Source: a virus
Strand: one strand, 5' to 3'
Virus record (IMG/VR): IMGVR_UViG_3300042402_000456
Span: 1 to 21,743 of that record
Length of the DNA: 21,743 nt
Made by a program: the position numbers and the translations under genes. The number at the start of each line of letters is the position of its first letter. The stretch's first letter is position 1. A model generated the notes under the pieces. It worked only from the letters and a program-made list of their open reading frames with translations, searched no databases and was not told the DNA's origin. Shown here one piece after another: positions 1 through 6,288 of the stretch.

Positions 1-726
1 CTCTTCAGCTAATTTGTTGATTGTGATAAGAGAATCATCACCATTTTCCATTCCGTCTGAAATGTATTCAAGAACAATGTAACCATCTTCAACACCAGAA
101 GAAAAGTCAATTACGCCAGCAGCCTTGTTTACAGTAAATTTAGGATTTCTATTAGCTGTGTCAGTTTGTAAACCATAACGCCCTCCAATAGAATAACCAA
201 AATACCAATCACCATTATATGCCCATCCATAACCACCATTGTAGGGTCCTGGACCAGTATATAACTGCTTATCCAATCGCATCATATCTACTTTAGAAGT
301 TCCAGTAACTACTTCACCATTTAAATCAAAAATAATGTCATAATTATTATCTTGTAAATATGCAGTAGCAGACATAATTGTTCTATTCTCAGTGAGTTGA
401 AACAATACACCTTCTCTTAATAATGATATTCTTACGTAGTTCACATAATCGGGAGGCAGAACCATTTTTAAACTATCGTCAAGATGCAATTCAACTACTT
501 TTATATTTCTTAATGCATCATAATTTAATTCTTGAATAGCTCTTTTTGCATGAAATAAAACAGTATATCGCTCAACATTATTGACAAGTTTGTCATTGCC
601 AACATACATAAGCATAAAATTGTTAATTATATCAGCAAGGCTAACATATTGATATGAACCCCAATTTATATCTTCAGGTATTATACCATTATTAGTATAA
701 TATTGATAGTTAGTAATATATGCCAT
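1..726 (-). CDS. Head-tail connector / ring protein candidate, 3' end outside window
   Basis: An open frame runs without a stop from the ATG at 726 to the left edge (242 codons), so the C-terminus is missing. The protein begins MAYITNYQYYTNNGIIPEDI, followed by YQYVSLADIINNFMLMYVGN (residues 27-46) and FHAKRAIQELNYDA, then a Gly/Tyr-rich stretch and VLEYISDGMEN near the edge. I recognise this as a protein conserved in crAss-like and related uncultured aquatic phages, always beside the gene that here lies at 730-1449. In such phages the pair sits between capsid and tail genes, so a connector, ring or tail-adaptor role is likely (inference from position and remembered homologues; no catalytic motif is seen). 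It starts 3 bases after the stop of the upstream gene, so both are probably on one transcript from the promoter at 1455-1462. Confidence 0.8.
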   Translation of the reverse strand, partial: MAYITNYQYYTNNGIIPEDINWGSYQYVSLADIINNFMLMYVGNDKLVNNVERYTVLFHAKRAIQELNYDALRNIKVVELHLDDSLKMVLPPDYVNYVRISLLREGVLFQLTENRTIMSATAYLQDNNYDIIFDLNGEVVTGTSKVDMMRLDKQLYTGPGPYNGGYGWAYNGDWYFGYSIGGRYGLQTDTANRNPKFTVNKAAGVIDFSSGVEDGYIVLEYISDGMENGDDSLITINKLAEE

Positions 727-729
727 TTA

Positions 730-1449
730 TTATTGTTTTTGTTGTATTTCTTGTAGCTCCTCAGTCTTAGCAGCAGCCATTACTTCTTGCTCTCTTATTG
801 ATACACCAGCATATTGCAATATCTTTACAACCAAATCAGAGAAATCACTCATTGGCATTTCAAAATCTTGATAATCAACAGCAGATGGATTAAATAATGG
901 ATCAGAATCATTTGGTCCTAATGCCACATAAGTCCACTTAGGTTCTTTTGGGTATCTTAAATAATGAACATCAACATTAGCTGTTATCGTATTAGGATAA
1001 ACCATAAAGTTAGATCTACTTGTAGTTGTTCCATCATTATCCATTAATGTATAAACAGGATAAGCAGCTGTTGGTGCAGTTAGATTTGATGCCAATAAGT
1101 AAAGAACTTTTTGTTGGCTTACATTTTCTATCTCCTTATTATTTAAAACTAATTTTTGAATAAAGTAACTATCTGATGGTGCTTCAAAATATGGTGCTGA
1201 ATAAGTAAGTGGACTTACTTTATAAAATGTATCTAAAACTTCAGATAGCTTTTTAGGAACATCTGCATATCCTTCACCATGCATCCTTTGATTTTGCTTG
1301 ATTATTGCATTGCTATATAGATAGATATATCGCTCGAATACCTCCAATTGTGCCTGTTTAGCATACAGATTGAATTCAAATGGAGTAATATATCCTCGGT
1401 TGTCTTTTGCTAATATAGACAGAACTGTATTTCTAACTTCGTTTATCAT
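730..1449 (-). CDS. Conserved virion protein, head-tail connector candidate (239 aa)
   Basis: The N-terminus (MINEVRNTVLSILAKDNRGY, then ITPFEFNLYAKQAQLEVFERY) is a signature I associate with a conserved structural protein of crAss-like and related Bacteroidetes phages. It has a helical N-terminal region, a beta-rich middle (residues 75-175) and a helical C-terminus ending in EELQEIQQKQ. Length and position after the capsid gene suit a connector or ring protein that completes the portal vertex. That role is inferred, not proven. No signal peptide or membrane segment is visible. A perfect TAnnTTTG promoter box ends 5 bases before the ATG, so the transcript would have almost no leader. It is probably co-transcribed with the next gene (1-726), 3 bases downstream. 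Confidence 0.82.
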   Translation of the reverse strand: MINEVRNTVLSILAKDNRGYITPFEFNLYAKQAQLEVFERYIYLYSNAIIKQNQRMHGEGYADVPKKLSEVLDTFYKVSPLTYSAPYFEAPSDSYFIQKLVLNNKEIENVSQQKVLYLLASNLTAPTAAYPVYTLMDNDGTTTSRSNFMVYPNTITANVDVHYLRYPKEPKWTYVALGPNDSDPLFNPSAVDYQDFEMPMSDFSDLVVKILQYAGVSIREQEVMAAAKTEELQEIQQKQ

Positions 1450-1454
1450 ACTTA

Positions 1455-1462
1455 CAAAGATA
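1455..1462 (-). promoter_or_regulatory. Bacteroidetes-type -7 promoter box TATCTTTG before the 239-aa gene
   Basis: The minus strand reads TATCTTTG, an exact match to the Bacteroidetes -7 consensus TAnnTTTG. Only five bases (TAAGT) separate it from the ATG at 1449, so transcription would start at or next to the start codon. The -33 region would fall inside the terminator hairpin at 1472-1492. A -33 TTTG at the usual distance is not clear. Confidence 0.6.
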
Positions 1463-1465
1463 AAT

Positions 1466-1492
1466 AAAAAAAGGCACTTACAATAAGTGCCT
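1466..1492 (-). terminator. Intrinsic terminator after the 94-aa gene
   Basis: The minus strand has a perfect 9-bp stem (AGGCACTTA, 3-base loop, TAAGTGCCT; arms 1484-1492 and 1472-1480) followed directly by seven T residues (1466-1472, counting the T that closes the stem). It ends transcripts of the gene at 1517-1801. It lies directly upstream of the promoter for the next unit, with only a few bases between them. Confidence 0.88.
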
Positions 1493-1516
1493 CTTCCTTT
1501 CTAGTTTGATTGCTTA

Positions 1517-1801
1517 TTATGCAACATCAATATCACTAACTGCTTGTGGTACTGTAACATCATAAACAACATTTGTCCAAGATGTTTGTAAAGCAGCAGC
1601 AATTGCATTTTGAATAGCTAACTTCATACTATATGCTACTTGAGCCGCATGAGTTAATGTAACAACCTTGCCTCCTGCATAAGTAATTAATGTTGTTACA
1701 GCAGTTGCTGAATCAGATGCTGCTTCAACTAAAATAACGTTATTAGCAGATACTAATTGATTTCCCTGTGAAGTTACTGGGATACTTAAAAATTTTTCCA
1801 T
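1517..1801 (-). CDS. Small conserved virion-associated protein (94 aa)
   Basis: A short Ala/Val/Thr-rich protein beginning MEKFLSIPVTSQGNQLVSAN, with alternating hydrophobic residues that suggest a small beta-sandwich followed by a helix (AYSMKLAIQNAIAAALQTSW, residues 56-75). I remember very similar short proteins in aquatic Bacteroidetes and Pelagibacter phages, sometimes as several copies per genome, but I do not know a function. It is a single-gene transcription unit, with its own -7 box at 1833-1840 and a strong terminator at 1466-1492. That arrangement suits a protein made in high copy. A capsid decoration or small virion protein is a reasonable guess given the capsid gene upstream, but nothing in the sequence proves it. 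Confidence 0.75.
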   Translation of the reverse strand: MEKFLSIPVTSQGNQLVSANNVILVEAASDSATAVTTLITYAGGKVVTLTHAAQVAYSMKLAIQNAIAAALQTSWTNVVYDVTVPQAVSDIDVA

Positions 1802-1832
1802 TGTTTAAAAATTTAATGGGTTAATAATAGTG

Positions 1833-1840
1833 CAAATATA
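1833..1840 (-). promoter_or_regulatory. -7 promoter box TATATTTG for the 94-aa gene
   Basis: The minus strand reads TATATTTG (TAnnTTTG), 31 bases before the ATG at 1801. The preceding bases ATAATTAG are identical to those before the box at 12241-12248, so the two promoters share a 16-base sequence. The leader is A/T-rich with no Shine-Dalgarno sequence. Confidence 0.6.
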
Positions 1841-2620
1841 CTAATTATTTGAGAACTTATCCTCTAAGAATTGGTACAGCTCAATACCCTCGTCTGACTG
1901 TAAATATGAAGCTAAAACACCTGTTGGGTTAGCACCAAACGGAACTGTAAGTAATTTCTTTTTATTTTCTTTTAAATTGAAATACATATCCTTACCATGA
2001 TTCTTCATTACTAAATAACCATCAGATATAGCTCTTGCAGCGATGTTATTTATTTTTAAAGATGGGTCATTTACAGCTTCTAAGAAATCCTGTGGGTATC
2101 TCTTTGCATAAATCATCATGTCTCTCTTAATTTCAGCACTACTCATTTTATCAACTTGACCACCTATTAAAATACGAGCAACAGCTTCTAATGTATTAAA
2201 GTCATTTGCAGCCAAATCTCTAGCGGCCAACTGTGCATCAAGTTCAGAGAACATAAATTCAATATCCTGTTCAGCATCTTTTTCATTATCAAATTCATAA
2301 AACTCATTTCCGTTACCTGGATGATAATGAAGAAATTGTTGTAGTGTTGGATTATTTCTTGGTACTGTTAATACGCCATCTTCAAATACAATTGGCTCAA
2401 CAATAACATTTTGATCTTGTTCTTCTTGAAAAGGGCTATTTGAGTTTCTAGCGTAACGAAGTGGGTGATTTGTATTTGTCTCTTCATTATAATAAAGTAG
2501 ACGTTTTCTAGGTGTATCCTTTGATGCTATATAATAAGCTAAAGGAGATTTTTGATTTTTTAAAAGATACACACGATCTTTTGGTTCAAGAATTGCTTTC
2601 TTAATTGTTAATTTTTCCAT
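1841..2620 (-). CDS. Conserved protein of unknown function next to the capsid gene (259 aa)
   Basis: The protein starts MEKLTIKKAILEPKDRVYLL, then SPLAYYIASKDTPRKRLLYY and PLRYARNSNSPFQEEQD. An FEDGVLTVPRNNPTLQQFL segment (residues 79-97) precedes an acidic helical middle (EFDNEKDAEQDIEFMFSELD). I recall this N-terminal pattern in uncultured aquatic phage genomes directly downstream of the major capsid gene, always unannotated. The C-terminal part (residues 150-259) is helical and charged and ends QFLEDKFSNN. No enzyme motif, signal or membrane segment is seen. Its position after the capsid gene but behind a strong terminator suggests a virion or assembly protein, perhaps an auxiliary capsid or internal protein. 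That is a guess from context. I saw no TAnnTTTG box in the short leader. Confidence 0.75.
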   Translation of the reverse strand: MEKLTIKKAILEPKDRVYLLKNQKSPLAYYIASKDTPRKRLLYYNEETNTNHPLRYARNSNSPFQEEQDQNVIVEPIVFEDGVLTVPRNNPTLQQFLHYHPGNGNEFYEFDNEKDAEQDIEFMFSELDAQLAARDLAANDFNTLEAVARILIGGQVDKMSSAEIKRDMMIYAKRYPQDFLEAVNDPSLKINNIAARAISDGYLVMKNHGKDMYFNLKENKKKLLTVPFGANPTGVLASYLQSDEGIELYQFLEDKFSNN

Positions 2621-2640
2621 TTGATATAATTTAAATTTTT

Positions 2641-2673
2641 AAAAAATAGAGAGGGACACTGATGTCCCTCTCT
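2641..2673 (-). terminator. Strong intrinsic terminator after the major capsid gene
   Basis: A perfect 11-bp stem (AGAGAGGGACA, loop of 4, TGTCCCTCTCT; arms 2663-2673 and 2648-2658) is followed on the minus strand by A and then six T residues (2641-2646). It starts 11 bases after the capsid stop codon and should end most capsid transcripts there. Confidence 0.9.
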
Positions 2674-2683
2674 GTATTTATTC

Positions 2684-4075
2684 TTATCCTTTGAAGATAA
2701 AGAAGTTGTTAGCTCCAAGTGTACAAAGTGCTCTTTCAGACAAGAAGTTAACCTCCATTGCATCCAAATCACTAGTTGCAGCACCACCAGCAGAACCAGT
2801 CATCCAAGTTTTGTAACGTCTGTTTTCAGCTTCAGAAGCTCTATAACGAACGTGCAAGAATGGACGTTTTGCGTTTTTACCAAGAACTTGGTCATAAACT
2901 GTAGTTGTACCAGCAGGAACTAATACACCATTTACAGCTCCACCAACTAGACCACCACGAAGAGTAGCATCGTTAAGGTATTTCCAATCAGTTTTGTAAA
3001 ACTCATAACCACGCTTGAAACCTGAAAACCCAAGGTTTAACGCCATTTGTTCGTTGTTATCAAACAATCCGTAAGATGTTCCACCAACTCCGTAAGAGTT
3101 TTGAGCAGCTAACATATCATCAATGTCAAAAGAGAATTGACGATTTAAGAACAATGCATTCTCAGCGATAGCTCCTTGTTTGTCAAGACGTTGTACGATA
3201 GTATCAAAGTCAGTCAAAGAAGTTGGATTACCACCAGACCATACGTTACCTCTAGTTTCAATAGAGTTAAATAAACCATCTGTTCCTTTGTTTCCTAAAT
3301 CACCTCCTAATGCGATAGCACCAGATCCAGATTCAGCAGGCACACCTTCTACCATTGCCATTTCAAGATAGTCCTCAAAACGTAAACGAGTTTCGTGCTC
3401 TGATTTCATATACCACAAATAACCTGTAGCTCCGTTCTCAGTTGTTACCTCAACCCATCCGATTTGTGCCATATCAGAACCAGATACAACATACTTATCT
3501 TTGATGATAATTGGAGAAACTTCGAAGAAAGAATCTTCAGCTTCTAATGAACCAGACATACCGTTAGATCCTTTTTTAAATTCAGATCCATAAACAAATG
3601 CGATAATATCAGAAGTTGTGTGAGCAAATCCTGGTGCTGTTGCATCATAAAATGCTACAGTAAATTGATCAGGATTAGGCAATGCAGTAATGATACCTTT
3701 TTGTAATTTATTAGCACTTGCAGATGACAAGATAACTGTTTGACCTACTCTAAAAACACAAGTTCCAGAACCAATGTCAAATGTTTGTAATCCTGAAGAT
3801 ACAGCAGCAGTTGTAGCAACTCCTGTGTATTTAGTATGCAAACGACCTTGCTCTGCCCACTTAATTAAGTCAGAGTTAGAAGGAAGTTCAGCACCAACCA
3901 TACGCAAGAAAGATGCGATAGATCGGTTTCCATAACGCTCGAATTCTTGCTCATAAGTATCAGGAAGATACTGATTCAAGAAATCAAAGTTAGTGATGTA
4001 GTTTGTAGGCAATGTTGCCTTTACTGAGCTAGGTGAAATTGCAACACCAGGACTCGCTTGTAATGTACCAGCCAT
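2684..4075 (-). CDS. Major capsid protein
   Basis: This 463-aa protein has the position and features of a crAss-like / HK97-fold major capsid protein. The N-terminus contains TNYITNFDFLNQYLPDTYEQ (about residues 25-44) and RYGNRSIASFLRMVGAELPS, a signature I recognise from capsid proteins of this phage group. The middle is rich in Gly, Ser and Asp with no enzyme motif, and the end reads LSERALCTLGANNFFIFKG. It is preceded 6 bases upstream by the scaffold-like gene and followed by the strongest terminator in the window, both typical of a highly expressed capsid gene. The usual length in crAss-like phages is about 460-500 aa, so it looks complete. It would self-assemble with the scaffold around the portal to form the icosahedral head. 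Confidence 0.87.
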   Translation of the reverse strand: MAGTLQASPGVAISPSSVKATLPTNYITNFDFLNQYLPDTYEQEFERYGNRSIASFLRMVGAELPSNSDLIKWAEQGRLHTKYTGVATTAAVSSGLQTFDIGSGTCVFRVGQTVILSSASANKLQKGIITALPNPDQFTVAFYDATAPGFAHTTSDIIAFVYGSEFKKGSNGMSGSLEAEDSFFEVSPIIIKDKYVVSGSDMAQIGWVEVTTENGATGYLWYMKSEHETRLRFEDYLEMAMVEGVPAESGSGAIALGGDLGNKGTDGLFNSIETRGNVWSGGNPTSLTDFDTIVQRLDKQGAIAENALFLNRQFSFDIDDMLAAQNSYGVGGTSYGLFDNNEQMALNLGFSGFKRGYEFYKTDWKYLNDATLRGGLVGGAVNGVLVPAGTTTVYDQVLGKNAKRPFLHVRYRASEAENRRYKTWMTGSAGGAATSDLDAMEVNFLSERALCTLGANNFFIFKG

Positions 4076-4080
4076 TTTTT

Positions 4081-5202
4081 TTAGTTTTTGTTTTTGTTTC
4101 TAATTACTAATCTATTGCCACGATCGTCATCTATAGCTGTAACTCTGAAACCTGGAGCTGGTGTTACTTGTGTTGCTTGTCGAGTCATATCTATATTTTT
4201 AGACTCTTTAGCTACACTGTCAACCGCATCCGACATGCCTTTCTCATAGAAAAACTTAGCGAACTTCTCTGGATTCGAAGCTACTGCTATAGCACGATGA
4301 AAAGCTTCAGCATCTTTAAGATAACCATCGTCATTCAAGAACTTTGATACAAAGGTCTGAAGATTAGATTGATCTTTTAGTAAGTCAGGTGCTTCAGCTG
4401 GTTTATAAACTAACTTTTTATTCTCATCTAAATTAAATCCGAAACCTTCGAACTTATCAGAGAATAACTCAGAAGTTTTTTCACTGAAATACTTTGACCG
4501 CTTTATTTGCTCATCATCTGTTTGACTAGCAGCTTGTTTATAACTCTTGTAAGCTTCATAGGCTTCTTTCTCTTCTTGCGGAACAAAAGATTCTCTTGAC
4601 TCAAGAGGAACTTTATACTGTTCTTTTAAGCTGTTGAAATATTCCTTAGCTTTATTGAGTTCTTTTTTCTTAGCCAATTGTTTTTTCTTAATCTCTTTCT
4701 CATCATCAAAATCTGGATCATATCCAAATTGAGTTTCTAGATCAAATTTGATATCTTCAATATCAAGATTCTTGTCGTGATTTTTTCGATATTCAAATAA
4801 CAATTGGTCCTGATCCATTGAATCATAGTCCTTATTTAATTTAATAAAGTCCTCGATTCCTCGACCAGTTTCTTTTTTATATTTCAAATACGTAGCAACC
4901 TCTGGATCTAAATCCTCATTATTTGATCTTTGTTCAAATAATTCATCAAGATTGCTAATCTCTTTGTTATACCTTTTTCCAATATATGAAAGAACTTTGT
5001 TGTCGTCTATCTCAATCCCTTGAGGTTCAACTTTATCTTCTATAACAGGTGGAGTATCTTCAATAACCACCTTGTCTACAGGTGGCTCTTCAGTAGATGG
5101 AATACCTGTCTTTTCCTCGTGCTCTTTTAGCAACTGTTCTTCTACTTCAGCAACAGACTTCTCTTCGAATTCTACTGCCCTTACTTTAAATTCACCTTCC
5201 AT
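4081..5202 (-). CDS. Scaffolding-like protein upstream of the capsid gene
   Basis: A 373-aa, very acidic and charged protein with little hydrophobic core. Residues 1-65 are rich in Glu, Val and Pro. A helical, coiled-coil-like stretch lies around residues 160-240 (KEIKKKQLAKKKELNKAKEY) and the C-terminus is basic (RGNRLVIRNKNKN). This composition, together with a place between portal and capsid genes, is typical of phage scaffolding proteins. Those direct capsid assembly with acidic helices and bind the coat through a basic C-terminus. There is no sequence motif that proves it, and an internal (cargo) protein is the main alternative. It is the first gene after the 224-base regulatory gap (5203-5426) and is presumably co-transcribed with the capsid gene 6 bases downstream. 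Confidence 0.7.
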   Translation of the reverse strand: MEGEFKVRAVEFEEKSVAEVEEQLLKEHEEKTGIPSTEEPPVDKVVIEDTPPVIEDKVEPQGIEIDDNKVLSYIGKRYNKEISNLDELFEQRSNNEDLDPEVATYLKYKKETGRGIEDFIKLNKDYDSMDQDQLLFEYRKNHDKNLDIEDIKFDLETQFGYDPDFDDEKEIKKKQLAKKKELNKAKEYFNSLKEQYKVPLESRESFVPQEEKEAYEAYKSYKQAASQTDDEQIKRSKYFSEKTSELFSDKFEGFGFNLDENKKLVYKPAEAPDLLKDQSNLQTFVSKFLNDDGYLKDAEAFHRAIAVASNPEKFAKFFYEKGMSDAVDSVAKESKNIDMTRQATQVTPAPGFRVTAIDDDRGNRLVIRNKNKN

Positions 5203-5222
5203 TTTATTTAATTTATTTTTTA

Positions 5223-5230
5223 CAAAGATA
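5223..5230 (-). promoter_or_regulatory. -7 promoter box TATCTTTG for scaffold and capsid genes
   Basis: The minus strand reads TATCTTTG, an exact TAnnTTTG match, 20 bases before the scaffold ATG at 5202. Upstream of it (5268-5403) lie direct and inverted repeats, so the promoter may be controlled. I saw no clear -33 TTTG at 19-21 bases. Confidence 0.6.
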
Positions 5231-5267
5231 ATAATTATATTTTATTACGTATAAACTGCTAATAACG

Positions 5268-5324
5268 GCTAATATATTATGCAAAAGCATATAATTTTAG
5301 GCAATATAGCTAATATATTATGCA
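5268..5324. repeat. Two copies of a 16-base AT-rich direct repeat upstream of the scaffold promoter
   Basis: The sequence GCTAATATATTATGCA occurs exactly at 5268-5283 and at 5309-5324, 41 bases apart, in the non-coding gap. It is not seen elsewhere in the window. The spacing is close to four helical turns, so both copies would lie on the same DNA face. Binding sites for a regulator or upstream promoter elements are possible. The function is not shown. Confidence 0.6.
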
Positions 5325-5326
5325 TG

Positions 5327-5403
5327 AGCCAAAATAAAGATTTTTTTGACGTTTTGGCTGTTTTTCAGTTGCCAAATCTGGAAAAATTCATGCAATTTGG
5401 CAA
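5327..5403. promoter_or_regulatory. Paired inverted repeats with identical 17-base spacers (operator-like)
   Basis: Two perfect inverted repeats stand side by side. AGCCAAAA (5327-5334) pairs with TTTTGGCT (5352-5359). TTGCCAAAT (5369-5377) pairs with ATTTGGCAA (5395-5403). Both spacers are exactly 17 bases, and all four arms share the core GCCAAA or its complement. Half-site centres lie at about 5329, 5357, 5372 and 5400. The region is non-coding and upstream of the scaffold/capsid promoter. A dimeric DNA-binding protein, or RNA hairpins in the read-through transcript, would both fit. Confidence 0.5.
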
Positions 5404-5408
5404 GTAAA

Positions 5409-5429
5409 TAATCGGTAAAAATCCGATTA
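5409..5429 (-). terminator. Weak terminator-like hairpin at the stop of the 213-aa gene
   Basis: A perfect 7-bp stem (TAATCGG and CCGATTA, 7-base loop) overlaps the stop codon at 5427-5429. The downstream tract on the minus strand is TTTACTT, so it is T-poor. It may give partial termination before the regulatory gap. Confidence 0.4.
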
Positions 5430-6068
5430 ATCTAGGTCTACATTGTCATAGAACATAGCATCTGAATCCTCAGTATGCCACTTGTCAAAGCCCTCACAAT
5501 TAAACCAAGCATTATTGACTAAATAATCAGGCTTAGATGGGAACTCTTTCGTTACAAAAGATGGTTCATACCAACGCACTCTATTATTTGGCTGTAGTGC
5601 TATCTGACCATTCTCAAGTAATATAATATGATGTGACTTATGCTCTAGTGGATCTTCAGCTAATGTTATATCAGTATTTATATCATTAGATCCCCAATTA
5701 ATTGTAGCATAATAATTACCCTTATACCATTTCCTGTCTTTCATATACACATCAACATTTGTGTCATACACATAAGATAGTTGTGTTAAAGTAAAACGAT
5801 AACTAAAACAATTCCATATTTGTAAAAAATGAAATGGTAAGTCAGGATCTGGTGTCTCAGGTTCAGTTAATAAAGCATGACTAGGGAGCTTATCTCTCAT
5901 AACACCATTATCAAGAAGAACTTGAAATAATGCTGCCTGTCCTGGCATGCATCTCACTGATATAATAACACCTTCAGTAAATTCACCATGCCCCTTTTTA
6001 AATTGATACATGTATTCATTCCTAACAAATACCTTCAAAGGAAAGAAGTTGTGTTCTATATATGCCAC
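5427..6068 (-). CDS. Conserved phage protein of unknown function (213 aa)
   Basis: An aromatic-rich protein beginning MAYIEHNFFPLKVFVRNEYM. The N-terminal half contains EGVIISVRCMPGQAALFQVL, which looks like a small beta domain. The C-terminal half contains QPNNRVRWYEPSFVTKEFPS (residues 159-178), WFNCEGFDKWHTEDSDAMFY and an acidic end. I recall this C-terminal pattern in uncultured aquatic Bacteroidetes phages close to the portal gene but not with an assigned function. No signal peptide, membrane segment or catalytic motif is visible. It lies 3 bases after the 71-aa gene and directly downstream of the portal, so it probably belongs to the head-assembly operon and may be a virion component (for example a head fibre or decoration). 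That is context only. Confidence 0.72.
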   Translation of the reverse strand: MAYIEHNFFPLKVFVRNEYMYQFKKGHGEFTEGVIISVRCMPGQAALFQVLLDNGVMRDKLPSHALLTEPETPDPDLPFHFLQIWNCFSYRFTLTQLSYVYDTNVDVYMKDRKWYKGNYYATINWGSNDINTDITLAEDPLEHKSHHIILLENGQIALQPNNRVRWYEPSFVTKEFPSKPDYLVNNAWFNCEGFDKWHTEDSDAMFYDNVDLD

Positions 6069-6071
6069 AAA

Positions 6072-6287
6072 TTATAGTTTATGTTTTATCTTAACTTTCT
6101 TGGTTATAGGAAATGACAAGTTAACATCAACATTAGTTTCAGCTTGATAATCAGATCCCTTTGATCTAGTTACAGAAACTGACAATGGGCCTTTTGATAT
6201 AGTAGCTCCTGCACTTGCATCGTATCCACTTGTTGGTGATGCAACAAGGCTTCCATAAGGTTTTACCTTTAATTTACTATTTCTCAT
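6072..6287 (-). CDS. Small basic protein downstream of the portal (71 aa)
   Basis: Starts MRNSKLKVKPYGSLVASPTS and ends FPITKKVKIKHKL. The protein is basic and rich in Ser/Lys/Val with alternating polar and hydrophobic residues (PLSVSVTRSKGSDYQAETNV), suggesting a few beta strands. I do not recognise a family. The ATG lies only 2 bases after the portal stop codon, and the next gene starts 3 bases after its own stop, so it is clearly part of the portal operon. The tight packing and the absence of a competing frame support it as a real gene. Its function is unknown, and a small virion protein is possible. Confidence 0.62.
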   Translation of the reverse strand: MRNSKLKVKPYGSLVASPTSGYDASAGATISKGPLSVSVTRSKGSDYQAETNVDVNLSFPITKKVKIKHKL

Positions 6288-6288
6288 A

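Noticed and set aside
5203-5426. Small gene or RNA gene in the 224-base gap
   Set aside because: No minus-strand frame of useful length with a plausible start was found, and no tRNA fold is apparent. The repeats and promoter box explain the region better.
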